Positions 29,060-38,422 of a stretch of DNA of 64,000 nt are shown here, piece by piece. The stretch lies in assembly GCF_000422925.1 (NCBI RefSeq), contig NZ_AUGZ01000004.1, positions 310,001 to 374,000 on the forward strand, given 5' to 3'. A model generated the notes under the pieces. The model saw only the letters and a list, made by a program, of their open reading frames with translations, had not been told where the DNA came from and made no database searches. Positions within the stretch are counted from its first letter, which is position 1, and each line of letters starts with the position of its first letter. The position numbers were made by a program, and so were the translations under genes. This stretch comes from Paludibacterium yongneupense DSM 18731 (lineage in GTDB: Bacteria; Pseudomonadota; Gammaproteobacteria; Burkholderiales; Chromobacteriaceae).

Positions 29060-29266
29060 ATGTACATCTGCCTGTGCAAATCGGTCACCGACCATCAGAT
29101 CCGCGACGCCGTGAACAACGGCGCAACGCGGATGTGCGACCTGCGCCGCGAGCTGGGTGTGGCGACGGGGTGCGGGTGCTGCGCCGAGGCGGCGCAGCGC
29201 GAGCTCGACCTTGCGCTGGCCGCGCTGCCGGAGCCGGTGTTCGGCGCGGCAGACCAGGCCGCCTGA
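29060..29266 (+). CDS. bfd: Bacterioferritin-associated ferredoxin
   Basis: A 68-residue [2Fe-2S] protein that reduces ferric iron in bacterioferritin to release it. It contains the Bfd cysteine pattern: CLC near the N-terminus (C4, C6) and the GCGCCAEAA block (C37-C40 region). The ATG at 29060 was chosen over the TTG nine bases earlier because the family begins MYICLCK. A strong promoter and Fur box precede it, and bfr follows 63 bp downstream, so storage and release proteins are neighbours. Confidence 0.94.
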   Translation: MYICLCKSVTDHQIRDAVNNGATRMCDLRRELGVATGCGCCAEAAQRELDLALAALPEPVFGAADQAA

Positions 29267-29329
29267 TTTGTCTTGTCTCGTTCGCCCGCTCTGTCATACT
29301 GAAGCAACTTACTGCAAGGGAGGGCAAAC

Positions 29330-29800
29330 ATGCAAGGCGATCCCAAGGTTCTCGAGTTTCTCAATCTGGCGCTACGCAACGAGCTGACCGCCATCAATCA
29401 ATATTTTCTGCATGCCCGCATGTACAAAAACTGGGGCCTCGCGCGCCTGAACGAGCACGAGTACCACGAGTCCATCGACGAGATGAAGCATGCCGATGCA
29501 TTGATCGAGCGCATTCTGTTCCTGGAAGGGCTGCCCAATCTGCAGGATCTCGGCAAGCTCTATATCGGTGAGAATCCGCACGAAATGCTGTCCTGTGATC
29601 TGCGCCTCGAAATGGAAGCGATACCCCTGCTGCGCGAAGGCATCGTCTACTGTGAAGGCGTGCACGACTACATTACGCGCGAGTTGTTCGAGCACATTCT
29701 GGCGGCGGAAGAAGACCATGTCGACTGGCTGGAAACGCAACTCGATCTGATCGCGCGCATCGGAGCGGCCAACTATCTGCAAAGCCAGATGGGAGAGTGA
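29330..29800 (+). CDS. bfr: Bacterioferritin
   Basis: A 156-residue iron-storage protein forming a 24-mer shell with haem. The ferroxidase ligands are in place: Glu18, Glu51 and His54, with the later Glu and EEDH motif ([11 protein letters not shown]). Met52, the haem ligand between subunits, is present, so this is a true haem-binding bacterioferritin. AGGGAGGGC precedes the ATG. It may share the bfd promoter or have its own in the 63-bp gap. A GC hairpin at 29807-29825 follows the stop. Confidence 0.97.
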   Translation: MQGDPKVLEFLNLALRNELTAINQYFLHARMYKNWGLARLNEHEYHESIDEMKHADALIERILFLEGLPNLQDLGKLYIGENPHEMLSCDLRLEMEAIPLLREGIVYCEGVHDYITRELFEHILAAEEDHVDWLETQLDLIARIGAANYLQSQMGE

Positions 29801-29806
29801 CGGCCC

Positions 29807-29825
29807 GGGGAGGCTCTGCCTCCCC
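29807..29825 (+). terminator. GC hairpin after bfr
   Basis: GGGGAGGC pairs with GCCTCCCC around a three-base loop, starting 7 bp after the bfr stop. There is no T-run, so termination is uncertain. The next 200 bases to 30035 contain no supportable gene. Confidence 0.35.
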
Positions 29826-30035
29826 CGTGACGGCGCGCGCCGTCGGATCATCGCCACGCCTGTCAGGACCAATGCGCCTCCTGCGCAATGGCAGGGGCGC
29901 CGCCGTTAGCCCGCGGCGCGGCAAACGGCGGCATCGTGTTCATGCCGCTGCCCATGAGTAAAATACCCTCCAGCAAGCAGGCGGCGGCCACGACCGGGGC
30001 GCTGCTGTCGGCTGACCGCCCCATCCGCGTGCCGC

Positions 30036-30060
30036 AAAAAAGCCGGCGCTGAGCGCCGGC
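30036..30060 (-). terminator. Intrinsic terminator of the DUF945 gene
   Basis: On the minus strand a GCCGGCG/CGCCGGC stem (30042-30048 with 30054-30060) is followed directly by six T residues, 30 bp past the stop of the gene ending at 30090. This is a canonical rho-independent terminator. Confidence 0.78.
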
Positions 30061-30089
30061 TTCGTGTTCCACCCCGGGGACGGGCGTGG

Positions 30090-31679
30090 CTACTTCTTTT
30101 TTGCCACCGCCTGCGACGCGTCCGGGCCTTCCGGGTCGTCCTTTTCTTCCCACGGCAAGGCCACTTTCTTGTGGCTGATCTTCAGCTCGCCGTTGCGGAA
30201 TTCCAGTTCGGACGACAGCTGATTATGCTCGTCCTTGATATAGCCCTGATCGCTCCACTGCGCGAGCTGGCTGTCGAGCAGATTGCGCGCCAGTTCGTCT
30301 ATCTCTTTCAGATTGGGCTGATCTTCTGCCGTCTGATCCACGGTGAACAGGTTGCGCGCCTGGGCGACCACCAGGTTTTCCAGCGTCTGCCGCGGCAGGG
30401 CCACGCGCGCGCTGGCCTCGACGCGCTTGAGGAAAGCGAGCGGGTCGCGCATGTCTTCCGGCTGGAAGCCCTGCAGCCCGAGCGAACCGCGCAGCGTGGC
30501 ATCGCCATCCGGCAGGTGCAGGAAGAAATCGTTGATGACCAGGCGCGGATTGTTGACCAGCAAGGGCACGACATACTGCTTGAGGACGGCGATGTATTGC
30601 TTGCGCAGTCCGGCCGGATCGACGCCCTCGAACGGAATCTTGCCTATCTCGCTGTCGAGCCGCATCAGGGTCGGGCCGTGCAGGTGATTGGCCGAGACAT
30701 CAAGCCGCATCGGGCCATACAGGCTGTCGTTGAAGCCGAAGGTATCGAAGTCGAGTTTGCCGCGCGAATTGATGAATTCATCCTGTTCGCTGGTCACGAT
30801 CTGGTAGTGCAGGCCCTTGAGCGTGACGTTGGACGGTTTGAATTCGCCGGATGGATTGATGAACTCGCCGACCCGGACGCGGGTCAGCAGAAACACCAGT
30901 TCGTTGAGCTTGATGCTGTAGGGAACGCTATCCTTCCAGTTGAGCTGGACGTTGCCGACCGTCAGTTCGCTGGTGCCGAGCTTGACGCCGGTATTGCCGG
31001 GGCGCACATCGGACAGGTAGTGCACATTGTCGAACATCAGGCTGCCCTTGGACGCCGCCTCGAGCAGGAAGCCGGGAGAAACGGCTTCCGATTTGTATTC
31101 CTTGTAGCCGCGCTTGTAGTCGACCTTGAGATCGAACCCTTTCCACTTCATCTTGACGCCGGACAGGGTTTCTTCGTAGTCGAAGGACGGAACGCTGACC
31201 GTCAGCACGCCGCCGCCGCTGAAGCCGAGGCGGTTGATGACGGTGATCGGTTCCTTGTCGCCGAAAAAGCGCGACAGCGTCTGGCGCGTGCCCTCGCTCA
31301 TGTCGAAGCGCGTGGTCACCTCGGCGCTGGCCGGGCGCAGGTCGAAATGACCGAGTCCGGGGAAGGGGCCGTGTTTGACCGTATTGGTATAGCGGATCGT
31401 CGACGCGAGCAGCGGGCGCAGGTTGTCCGGCAGCATGCCTTCATAGGGCGCGAACAGGCGGCGGTTGAAAACCAGCTCGGTCGTTTCCGTGCTGGAGAAC
31501 CATCCGCGGTTGTAGCTGTGGGACTTGACCTTGAAGATCGGCAGGCCGGCCAGCAGCCTGTGCTGTTCTTCAAGAGTGTCCTGGGCCTTGAGGCCGGCCC
31601 AGAACGCCGCTCCGCCATAGAGCGCGAAAAGACCGCCGGCAATGGCGGCGGCGATGATCAGGCGTTGTTTTTGCAACAC
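30090..31679 (-). CDS. YdgA-family (DUF945) protein
   Basis: A 529-residue protein of the DUF945/YdgA family. It has one N-terminal membrane segment (about 7-28, IIAAAIAGGLFALYGGAAFW), so it is probably anchored in the inner membrane with a large periplasmic domain. The rest is beta-rich with repeated strand units and a helical tail rich in Lys and Asp, ending ASQAVAKKK. Family members often carry the SYNRGWFSSTE motif seen here at about 55-65. Function is not established; envelope roles have been suggested. It is monocistronic, with its own terminator. Confidence 0.8.
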   Translation of the reverse strand: MLQKQRLIIAAAIAGGLFALYGGAAFWAGLKAQDTLEEQHRLLAGLPIFKVKSHSYNRGWFSSTETTELVFNRRLFAPYEGMLPDNLRPLLASTIRYTNTVKHGPFPGLGHFDLRPASAEVTTRFDMSEGTRQTLSRFFGDKEPITVINRLGFSGGGVLTVSVPSFDYEETLSGVKMKWKGFDLKVDYKRGYKEYKSEAVSPGFLLEAASKGSLMFDNVHYLSDVRPGNTGVKLGTSELTVGNVQLNWKDSVPYSIKLNELVFLLTRVRVGEFINPSGEFKPSNVTLKGLHYQIVTSEQDEFINSRGKLDFDTFGFNDSLYGPMRLDVSANHLHGPTLMRLDSEIGKIPFEGVDPAGLRKQYIAVLKQYVVPLLVNNPRLVINDFFLHLPDGDATLRGSLGLQGFQPEDMRDPLAFLKRVEASARVALPRQTLENLVVAQARNLFTVDQTAEDQPNLKEIDELARNLLDSQLAQWSDQGYIKDEHNQLSSELEFRNGELKISHKKVALPWEEKDDPEGPDASQAVAKKK

Positions 31680-31775
31680 AGCGTCTTTTCTGCAAAGGGT
31701 GAAAATCAGGGCTTATGTTACACCATGTAGGAGAGCTGGGTAGCGGCAGACGCGTGCGCAGGGCAAATTTGCGCG

Positions 31776-31797
31776 CCGCCAGCCGGAAGGCTGGCGG
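31776..31797. other. Perfect hairpin in the divergent region before the desaturase
   Basis: CCGCCAGCC (31776-31784) pairs with GGCTGGCGG (31789-31797) around a GGAA tetraloop. It lies between the divergent DUF945 and desaturase genes and may be part of the desaturase leader. Downstream is an AT-rich stretch (31805-31840) that likely holds promoter elements. Confidence 0.4.
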
Positions 31798-31854
31798 TGG
31801 CGGGCATATTTATATACACTTAGGTTTACATTTTATTGAAGAGGTGTGCACCTG

Positions 31855-33048
31855 ATGCCCTGGCTCGACGGAGTCTTCGATTTGCCCTGGTGGGGCTATG
31901 TTGCGGTGACCCTGGGGCTGACCCATGTCACCATCGCGGCCGTGACGATTTACCTGCATCGGCACCAGGCGCATCGCGCGCTCGATCTGCACCCCGTACC
32001 CAGCCATTTCTTCCGCTTCTGGCTGTGGCTGACGACCGGCATGATCACCCGTGAGTGGGCGTCCATACACCGCAAGCACCATGCGCGCTGCGAAACGGCA
32101 GAAGATCCGCACAGCCCGCAGGTCCGCGGTTTGAAGGCCGTGCTGTGGTCGGGGGCCGAGCTCTACCGCGAGGCGTGCAAGGATCGCAGCATCATGGAGA
32201 AATTCGGCCACGGTACCCCTGACGACTGGCTGGAGCGGCATGTCTATACGCCTGGCAGCGGCGTGGGCGTGATCCTGATGATGATGATCGATGTTGTCCT
32301 GTTCGGACCGGTCGGGTTTCTGATCTGGGGCGTGCAGATGATCTGGATTCCGCTGTTCGCGGCGGGCGTGATCAATGGCATCGGCCACTTCTGGGGCTAC
32401 CGCAACTTCGAAAACGAGGATGCGGCGACCAATATCGTGCCGTGGGGCATTCTCATCGGCGGCGAAGAACTGCACAACAACCACCACACCTTCGGCGCGT
32501 CGGCGCGCCTGTCATACAAGTGGTTCGAGTTCGACATCGGCTGGATGTACATCCGTCTGCTGGAAATCATGCGTCTCGCGCGCGTGCGCAAGGTTGCGCC
32601 GCGATTGGGGCTGGATCTCGCCCGTCACCAGCCCGGAATCGAGCAGCTGCAAGCCATCGTCGCCAACCGCTACGCAATCGCCGCCCGTTATGCGCGCGAA
32701 CTTAAAAGCGTATGCCACGAAGAATTGGCCCTGCTGCGGCGCCATGCCGCCGGTTCGGCCGAGTTCGGCTCCGATCTCGCGCACAAGATGAAAGTCTGGC
32801 TGAAGCAGGAAGCCAAGGACACGCCCGAGTGCGAGCGCGAGCAGCTAGAACGCCTGCTCGCCCACAGCCAGGTGCTGGCCACCGTCTACTCGATGCGCCA
32901 GGAACTGTCGCGCTTGTGGGAGCGTTCGTCGCTTACGCGCGAGCAGCTGTTGCACGAACTGCAGGCCTGGTGCCTGCGCGCCGAGGCCAGCGGCATCTCC
33001 GCCCTGCAGCGTTTTTCGGTTCAACTACGGCAGGCCGCCCTGGCCTGA
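31855..33048 (+). CDS. desA: DesA-type fatty acid desaturase with long C-terminal helical tail
   Basis: An integral membrane di-iron desaturase that introduces a double bond into fatty acyl chains. The three histidine boxes are present: HRHQAHR (about 35-41), HRKHHA (about 72-77) and HNNHH (about 208-212), separated by hydrophobic hairpins. The 397-residue protein carries an extra soluble tail (about 260-397) that is strongly helical and charged, unlike compact bacterial desaturases. The ATG at 31855 is preceded by GAAGAGG at suitable distance; the GTG at 31846 is too close to it. Whether it acts on acyl-CoA or phospholipid chains is unclear. Confidence 0.88.
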   Translation: MPWLDGVFDLPWWGYVAVTLGLTHVTIAAVTIYLHRHQAHRALDLHPVPSHFFRFWLWLTTGMITREWASIHRKHHARCETAEDPHSPQVRGLKAVLWSGAELYREACKDRSIMEKFGHGTPDDWLERHVYTPGSGVGVILMMMIDVVLFGPVGFLIWGVQMIWIPLFAAGVINGIGHFWGYRNFENEDAATNIVPWGILIGGEELHNNHHTFGASARLSYKWFEFDIGWMYIRLLEIMRLARVRKVAPRLGLDLARHQPGIEQLQAIVANRYAIAARYARELKSVCHEELALLRRHAAGSAEFGSDLAHKMKVWLKQEAKDTPECEREQLERLLAHSQVLATVYSMRQELSRLWERSSLTREQLLHELQAWCLRAEASGISALQRFSVQLRQAALA

Positions 33049-33269
33049 GTCCGTCCGCCCGTCGCGAGGGAGGCACCGTCCTCCCTCCGCTTTGCCGCCC
33101 CGTATCGCATTCCTTTCAGATATAACCAAATAAGATAAAAAATCTGTTGTATAGTCTTTTTCTAATGTTGTACCTTGTCGCAACGATGACGGGCAGCGTG
33201 CGTCCGGCCCCAGCCGGGGCCGTCGGTGGTTTTGCCCGTGCAGAAGACCGGAAACCGAGGAAAGCGTGA

Positions 33270-34412
33270 ATGATTGATTTTGATACCCTGGCGGTGACGT
33301 CAGGTCGGCATAAGGATGTATTCGGCGCGGTAATCCCTCCGATCTATGCCACTTCGACCTATGAGCAGTACGGTCCGGGCGAGCATACCGGCTTTGAATA
33401 TTCGCGCTCGCAGAATCCGACGCGTCAGGCGCTTGAGCTGGCGGTGGCGCAACTCGAAGACGGGATGCAGGGTTATGCCTTTCCGTCGGGACTGGCCGCT
33501 ATCGCCACCGTGCTCGACCTGTTGCCGGTCAACAGCCATGTGGTCGCGGTCGACGATCTGTACGGCGGTACCTTCCGCCTGTTTGAGCGCGTGCGCGGAA
33601 TCAGTGCCGGGCTGACGGTCAGCTATGTCGATAGCCAGGACCTGTCGGCGCTGGAAGCGGCGATCGGCCCGCAGACGCGTATGATCTGGATAGAAACCCC
33701 CTCCAATCCGCTCAACCGCCTGGTCGATCTGGCGGCGGTGGCGGCAGTGGCCAAGCGCCGCGGGCTGCTGTCCGTGGTCGACAACACCTTCGCCACGCCC
33801 CTGATTCAGCGTCCGCTGGCTTTCGGTTTCGATATCGTGGTGCACTCGGCGACCAAATATCTGAACGGACACTCCGATGTCGTGGCCGGCGTGGCGGTGG
33901 TGTCGCGCGAACGCCCGGAGCTGGCCGAGCAGCTCGCGTTTCTGCATAACGCGACCGGTGCCGTGCTCGATCCCTTGCCAAGCTTTCTGGTGTGGCGCGG
34001 ACTGCGCACGCTGGCCTTGCGCATGGAGCGGCATTGCGCCAATGCGCTGGCTGTCGCGCAATGGCTGGAAACGCACCCTGCCGTCGAGCGCGTGCTGTAC
34101 CCGGGCTTGCCCAGCCACCCCCAGCATGAGCTGGCGCGTCGGCAGATGCAGGGTTTCGGCGGCGTTGTGTCGTTCTATCTCAAGGGCGACGAAGGGACTT
34201 CGCGCCGCTTTCTCAATGCCCTGAAGCTGTTTATTCTGGCGGAAAGCCTGGGGGGCGTGGAAAGTCTGGCCTGCCTGCCGGCGGCGATGACACACGCGTC
34301 GGTGTCGCCGGAGCGCCGGGCCGAACTCGGCGTCAGCGACACACTGATCCGCCTGTCGGTCGGTATTGAAGGCGTGGAAGCGCTGATCGCCGATCTGGAT
34401 AACGCCCTGTGA
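33270..34412 (+). CDS. metB: Cystathionine gamma-synthase/lyase-family PLP enzyme
   Basis: A 380-residue Cys/Met-metabolism PLP enzyme. The Schiff-base lysine lies in VHSATKYLNGHSDVV, the phosphate-binding part in YSRSQNPTRQALE and YAFPSGLAAIATVL, and the conserved VDNTFATPLIQRPL is intact. Sequence alone does not separate gamma-synthase (methionine biosynthesis) from gamma-lyase (cystathionine or methionine breakdown), so the symbol is provisional. GAGG lies about nine bases before the ATG. The RidA gene 16 bp downstream fits an enzyme that releases reactive enamine/imine intermediates. Confidence 0.85.
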   Translation: MIDFDTLAVTSGRHKDVFGAVIPPIYATSTYEQYGPGEHTGFEYSRSQNPTRQALELAVAQLEDGMQGYAFPSGLAAIATVLDLLPVNSHVVAVDDLYGGTFRLFERVRGISAGLTVSYVDSQDLSALEAAIGPQTRMIWIETPSNPLNRLVDLAAVAAVAKRRGLLSVVDNTFATPLIQRPLAFGFDIVVHSATKYLNGHSDVVAGVAVVSRERPELAEQLAFLHNATGAVLDPLPSFLVWRGLRTLALRMERHCANALAVAQWLETHPAVERVLYPGLPSHPQHELARRQMQGFGGVVSFYLKGDEGTSRRFLNALKLFILAESLGGVESLACLPAAMTHASVSPERRAELGVSDTLIRLSVGIEGVEALIADLDNAL

Positions 34413-34428
34413 GAGAGGAAGGACACGC

Positions 34429-34776
34429 ATGAGTCTGTATCGTCATTTGCCGGGGGCGCGCTTGTCGGAGGCCGTCGTGGTCAACGGTCTTATCTTTCTG
34501 GCGGGCCAGGTGCCGGAGAATACGGAGGCCGATGCCCGTGCGCAGACCGCCGACGTGCTGGCCCAGATAGACCGCACGCTGGCCGCGCTGGGGTCGGACA
34601 AGACGCGCATCGTCGATGCGACCCTCTTTTTGGCCGATCTGGCCGATTACGATGCGATGAACGAGGCCTGGGATGCGTGGGTGGCGCCCGGGCAGGCGCC
34701 TGCCCGGGCGACGGTCCAGGCGCGTCTCGCCGATCCGGCCTGGAAGATAGAAATCAAGATCATCGCCGCGCGCTGA
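34429..34776 (+). CDS. ridA: RidA/YjgF-family enamine/imine deaminase
   Basis: A 115-residue member of the RidA family, which hydrolyses 2-aminoacrylate and related enamines produced by PLP enzymes. It contains VVVNGLIFLAGQVPE near the N-terminus and the substrate-binding Arg in the PARATVQARL motif near residue 95. AGAGGAAGG precedes the ATG. It follows the PLP enzyme gene by 16 bp and shares its terminator, so the pair forms an operon. It is closer in look to the YoaB-like subgroup than to classic RidA; activity is therefore likely but not certain. Confidence 0.88.
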   Translation: MSLYRHLPGARLSEAVVVNGLIFLAGQVPENTEADARAQTADVLAQIDRTLAALGSDKTRIVDATLFLADLADYDAMNEAWDAWVAPGQAPARATVQARLADPAWKIEIKIIAAR

Positions 34777-34789
34777 GAGCGTGGCGTAG

Positions 34790-34825
34790 GCATGCAAAAC
34801 GGCCCTGCGGGGCCGTTTTGCATGC
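34790..34825. terminator. Bidirectional terminator between ridA and miaA
   Basis: A 16-bp perfect stem (34790-34805 with 34810-34825) carries AAAAC in the left arm and GTTTT in the right arm. It can end both the rightward ridA and leftward miaA transcripts. Confidence 0.75.
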
Positions 34826-34865
34826 TGCCGTCGGCAGCGATGGGGGCGAGGGGTGCCGCCGCGTC

Positions 34866-35843
34866 TCAGTAAGCGCCGCGGTAAGCGAGCGTATCTGGCA
34901 GTGGACGGCCTTCGATATGGCTGGCAACGGCGCTCAGTGCGGCGGATGTCATGTCGGGCGCCTCGGCCGCCAGCGTCAGCGTGTCCATGCCGCGGATCCA
35001 GGTCAGCTGGCGTTTGGCCAGCTGCCGCGTGGCAGCGATGCCCTTGCCGACGAAGGTCGCATGGTCGTAGTCGCCGTCCTGAAACTCCCAGGCCTGGCGG
35101 TAGCCGACGCAGCGCATGGACGGCAGTTGCAGCGACAGCGTCGGCCAGCGTTCGCGCAAACGCGCGACCTCATCCAGAAAGCCCTGTTCCAGCATCTGGC
35201 TGAAGCGTTCTGCGATGCGCGCATGCAGCCAGCTACGCTCGGCCGGCACCAGCGCGAGCGACAGCGCATCGAAAACGGCGGCCTGCTCGCGGCCGCGCTC
35301 CAACAGCTGCGACATCGGCGCCGCCGCGAGCAGGCATACCTCCAGTGCGCGCTGAATGCGCTGGGCATCGTTGGGTTCAAGGCGGGCGGCGGTGACGGGG
35401 TCGAGCGCTGCAAGGCGTGCGTGCAGCGCAGGCCAGCCGAGAATCGCGGCTTCACGGTCGATTTCGGCGCGCAAGCCCGCGTCGGCCTGCGGTAAGGCGG
35501 ACAGTCCATCGCGCAGCGCCTTGAAATACATCATGGTCCCGCCGACCAGAAGGGCATGCTTGCCGCGTGCATTGATGGTGGCGATCAGGCGGTTGGCATC
35601 GGCGTGGAATTGCGCGGCGGAGTAGGCGTCCGGCGGGTCGATGATGTCGATCAGATGATGCGGGCAGAGTGCTTGTTCGGCTGCGCTGGGCTTGGCGGTG
35701 CCGATGTCCATGCCGCGATAGACGAGCGCCGAGTCGACGCTGACGATTTCGCAAGGGAAACGGCGCGCGATTTCGAGCGCCAGGCCGGTCTTGCCGCTGG
35801 CGGTCGGGCCCATCAACAGAATGACGCGGGGTGGGGTGGGCAT
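34866..35843 (-). CDS. miaA: tRNA dimethylallyltransferase MiaA
   Basis: MiaA prenylates A37 of tRNAs that read codons starting with U. The 325-residue protein has the P-loop [11 protein letters not shown] at 12-22, the conserved [18 protein letters not shown], the [13 protein letters not shown] segment and the Arg-rich [12 protein letters not shown] motif. Length is typical. It follows mutL after 33 bp on the same strand, the order mutL-miaA seen in many proteobacteria. Confidence 0.96.
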   Translation of the reverse strand: MPTPPRVILLMGPTASGKTGLALEIARRFPCEIVSVDSALVYRGMDIGTAKPSAAEQALCPHHLIDIIDPPDAYSAAQFHADANRLIATINARGKHALLVGGTMMYFKALRDGLSALPQADAGLRAEIDREAAILGWPALHARLAALDPVTAARLEPNDAQRIQRALEVCLLAAAPMSQLLERGREQAAVFDALSLALVPAERSWLHARIAERFSQMLEQGFLDEVARLRERWPTLSLQLPSMRCVGYRQAWEFQDGDYDHATFVGKGIAATRQLAKRQLTWIRGMDTLTLAAEAPDMTSAALSAVASHIEGRPLPDTLAYRGAY

Positions 35844-35876
35844 GGGAATGGGGGTCTCTACGGCGGGGCGGCTGCG

Positions 35877-37715
35877 TCAGCGGCCGCGCATGAACAGATT
35901 GTCCAGGTCCTGCATCGACAGCCGGGTCCAGGTCGGACGGCCATGATTGCATTGTCCTGAACGCTCGGTGGCTTCCATGTCGCGCAATAGCGCGTTCATT
36001 TCCGGCAGCGTCAGCTGGCGGTTGGCGCGGACCGCGCCATGGCAGGCCATGGTGGCGAGCAGTTCGTTGCGGCGTTCGGTCAGGGCGCGGGTGAGCCCGA
36101 CTTCGCGCACATCGTTCAGTACGGCGCGTGCGAGCTCGACGGCATTGCCGTCCTTCAACCATAGCGGCACCGCACGCACGGCGATCTGTGTCGGCGAGAG
36201 GAGCGCGAGCTCCAGCCCGAGTCGCTGCAGCTCGGTGCCGTGCTCTTGCACGGTCGCGGCCTCGAAGCGGTCGGCGGCAAAGGCGACCGGAAGCAGCAAA
36301 GCCTGGGTCGGCATCGCGTCGTGGTCGATCGCGTCTTTCAGTCTTTCATACACGATGCGCTCGTGTGCGGCGTGCATATCGACCAGGATCAGGCCATCGG
36401 CCCCCTGGGACAGGATATAGACGCCATGCAGCTGCGCGAGAGCGAAACCGAGCGGCGGCAGATCCGGCGTTTCGCCTGCCGCGACGGGCAGGATCGTGCG
36501 CGGCGCGGCGGCGCGGGCCGCCTCGTCCTCGCGTACGCCTTCGAACAGACGTGCATAGAGCGCCCCACCGTCGTGCGCCGCCTGCAGCGGCATGCGTTGC
36601 TGCTGGTAAGGGCGTGCCGGGGCCGGCGCGGCGGAGCGAGGCGCGGCGTTGTCGGCCGCTGCAAACGGCAGCCGGTCGGAGGCGGTTGCCGGCGCTTCGT
36701 CCAGCGCGACGGCGGGCATGGCGCCGGCGCGTGTGGCAGCCAGAACCTTGTTGATGCTGTGAAACAGAAACTGGTGTATGCCTTGCGATTCGCGAAAGCG
36801 CACCTCGGTCTTGGTCGGGTGGACGTTGACGTCGACGCCGGCCGGGTCGAGGCGCAAGAACAGGGCGTAGGCCGGGTGGCGGTCGTGGTGCAGCACGTCG
36901 CGATAGGCCTGGCGCAGCGCATGTTGCGCGGTCTTGTCGCGCACGAAGCGGCCGTTGACGTAGAAATACTGGGTTTCGCGGCTGGCCTTGGAGTAGGTGG
37001 GGCTGGCGACGAAACCGGTCAGTTCCAGGCCGGCGGCGACGCTCTCCAGCGGCAGTGCCGCCTCGACAAAATCGCGGCCGAGCAGGGCGCCGACGCGCGC
37101 AGCCAGATCCTGGCCCGGGAGTCGCCACACCACCTTGCCGTTATGCCGCAAGGTGAACTCGACTTGCGGGTGGGCAAGCGCGATGCGCTCGAAGGTGGCC
37201 GCGCAATGGGCGTACTCGGTCGCTTCCGACTTCAGGAATTTGCGACGCGCCGGGGTGTTGAAGTAGATGTCGACGACTTCTACCGTGGTGCCCGGCGCAT
37301 GCGCGGCCGGCTCGACCGGGTGCAGGGTGCCGTCTATGGCGACGATCTGCTGCGCATGGGCATCCTCCTGCTGGCGGCTGGTCAGTGTCAGGCGCGAAAC
37401 CGAGGCGATGCTGGCCAGGCCTTCGCCGCGAAAGCCTAGCGTGGCGACATGTTCGAGTTCGTCGAGTGAACCGATCTTGCTGGTCGCGTGGCGATCGAGG
37501 GCCAGCGGCAGATCGGCCCCGGCGATGCCTGCGCCGTTGTCGGTGACGCGGATCAACTTGATGCCGCCCTGGGCGAGGTCGACGCTGATTTTATCGGCCC
37601 CGGCATCCAGACTGTTCTCGAGGATTTCCTTCAGCGCCGAGGCCGGACGTTCGACCACCTCACCGGCGGCGATCTGGTTGACCAGGTGGTCGGGGAGCTT
37701 GCGGATGCGGCTCAT
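35877..37715 (-). CDS. mutL: DNA mismatch repair protein MutL
   Basis: MutL couples mismatch recognition by MutS to strand removal. The 612-residue protein has the GHKL ATPase motifs: [33 protein letters not shown], and [18 protein letters not shown]. The C-terminal domain contains the metal-binding endonuclease motif [12 protein letters not shown] (D, H, E and E present), so strand nicking by MutL itself is expected. No mutH is seen. The ATG at 37715 overlaps the stop of the dedA gene (ATGA). Confidence 0.96.
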   Translation of the reverse strand: MSRIRKLPDHLVNQIAAGEVVERPASALKEILENSLDAGADKISVDLAQGGIKLIRVTDNGAGIAGADLPLALDRHATSKIGSLDELEHVATLGFRGEGLASIASVSRLTLTSRQQEDAHAQQIVAIDGTLHPVEPAAHAPGTTVEVVDIYFNTPARRKFLKSEATEYAHCAATFERIALAHPQVEFTLRHNGKVVWRLPGQDLAARVGALLGRDFVEAALPLESVAAGLELTGFVASPTYSKASRETQYFYVNGRFVRDKTAQHALRQAYRDVLHHDRHPAYALFLRLDPAGVDVNVHPTKTEVRFRESQGIHQFLFHSINKVLAATRAGAMPAVALDEAPATASDRLPFAAADNAAPRSAAPAPARPYQQQRMPLQAAHDGGALYARLFEGVREDEAARAAAPRTILPVAAGETPDLPPLGFALAQLHGVYILSQGADGLILVDMHAAHERIVYERLKDAIDHDAMPTQALLLPVAFAADRFEAATVQEHGTELQRLGLELALLSPTQIAVRAVPLWLKDGNAVELARAVLNDVREVGLTRALTERRNELLATMACHGAVRANRQLTLPEMNALLRDMEATERSGQCNHGRPTWTRLSMQDLDNLFMRGR

Positions 37716-38359
37716 GATGCCGAACGCGCCCGCTTGTGGCGCCAGATTTCGATCATGCCCGGCAGGAAGGACACCAGGATGATGGCGATGATCAGGAGTT
37801 CGAGATTCTTGCGAATGAAGGGCAGGTTGCCGAACAGGAAGCCCGCATAGCAGAACAGCCCGACCCAGAGCACGCTGCCGCACAGGCTGAACGAGAAGAA
37901 GCGCGCGTAGCGCATCTTGCCGATACCGGCGACGAAGGGGGCGAAAGTGCGGACGATGGGGACGAAGCGCGCCAGGATCACCGTCTTGCCGCCATGCTTG
38001 GCATAGAAGGCATGGGTGCGCTCAAGGTAGCTGCGACGGAAAATCCGCGAGTCGGGGCGGGCGAACAGGCGCATGCCCAGTGTGCGTCCGACCAGGTAGT
38101 TCAGGTTGTCGCCCGACAGGGCTGCGATCATCAGTGCGCCGGCGAGCAGATGGATATTCATGTGGCCGGTGGCGGCCAGCGTGCCGGCGACGAACAGCAG
38201 AGAGTCGCCGGGCAGGAAAGGGGTCACGATCAGGCCGGTTTCGCAGAACACGATGGCGAACAGGACCAGATAGATCCACGGTCCGTACATCGCGACCAGC
38301 AGAGTGAGGTGGTGGTCGATGTGAAGCACGAAGTCGATCAGATAGGACAGGATTTCCAT
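37712..38359 (-). CDS. DedA-family membrane protein
   Basis: A 215-residue inner-membrane protein of the DedA/SNARE-associated family, implicated in undecaprenyl phosphate or lipid recycling and membrane homeostasis. It has the hallmark [26 protein letters not shown] and the basic-acidic [21 protein letters not shown] segment, with Glu and Arg residues that are essential in E. coli homologues. About five hydrophobic helices are seen. Its gene overlaps mutL by an ATGA. The exact lipid substrate is unknown. Confidence 0.92.
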   Translation of the reverse strand: MEILSYLIDFVLHIDHHLTLLVAMYGPWIYLVLFAIVFCETGLIVTPFLPGDSLLFVAGTLAATGHMNIHLLAGALMIAALSGDNLNYLVGRTLGMRLFARPDSRIFRRSYLERTHAFYAKHGGKTVILARFVPIVRTFAPFVAGIGKMRYARFFSFSLCGSVLWVGLFCYAGFLFGNLPFIRKNLELLIIAIILVSFLPGMIEIWRHKRARSAS

Positions 38360-38391
38360 GGGCGTAGCGTACCGGTAGGGGGCAGGGGAGA

Positions 38392-38415
38392 CGCGGCGGC
38401 GCAGGCGCCGCCGCG
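38392..38415 (-). terminator. GC palindrome after secF
   Basis: An 11-bp perfect inverted repeat (38392-38402 with 38405-38415) lies just past the secF stop and before the dedA start at 38359. No T-run follows, so it may only attenuate. Confidence 0.35.
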
Positions 38416-38422
38416 CCGGGAG

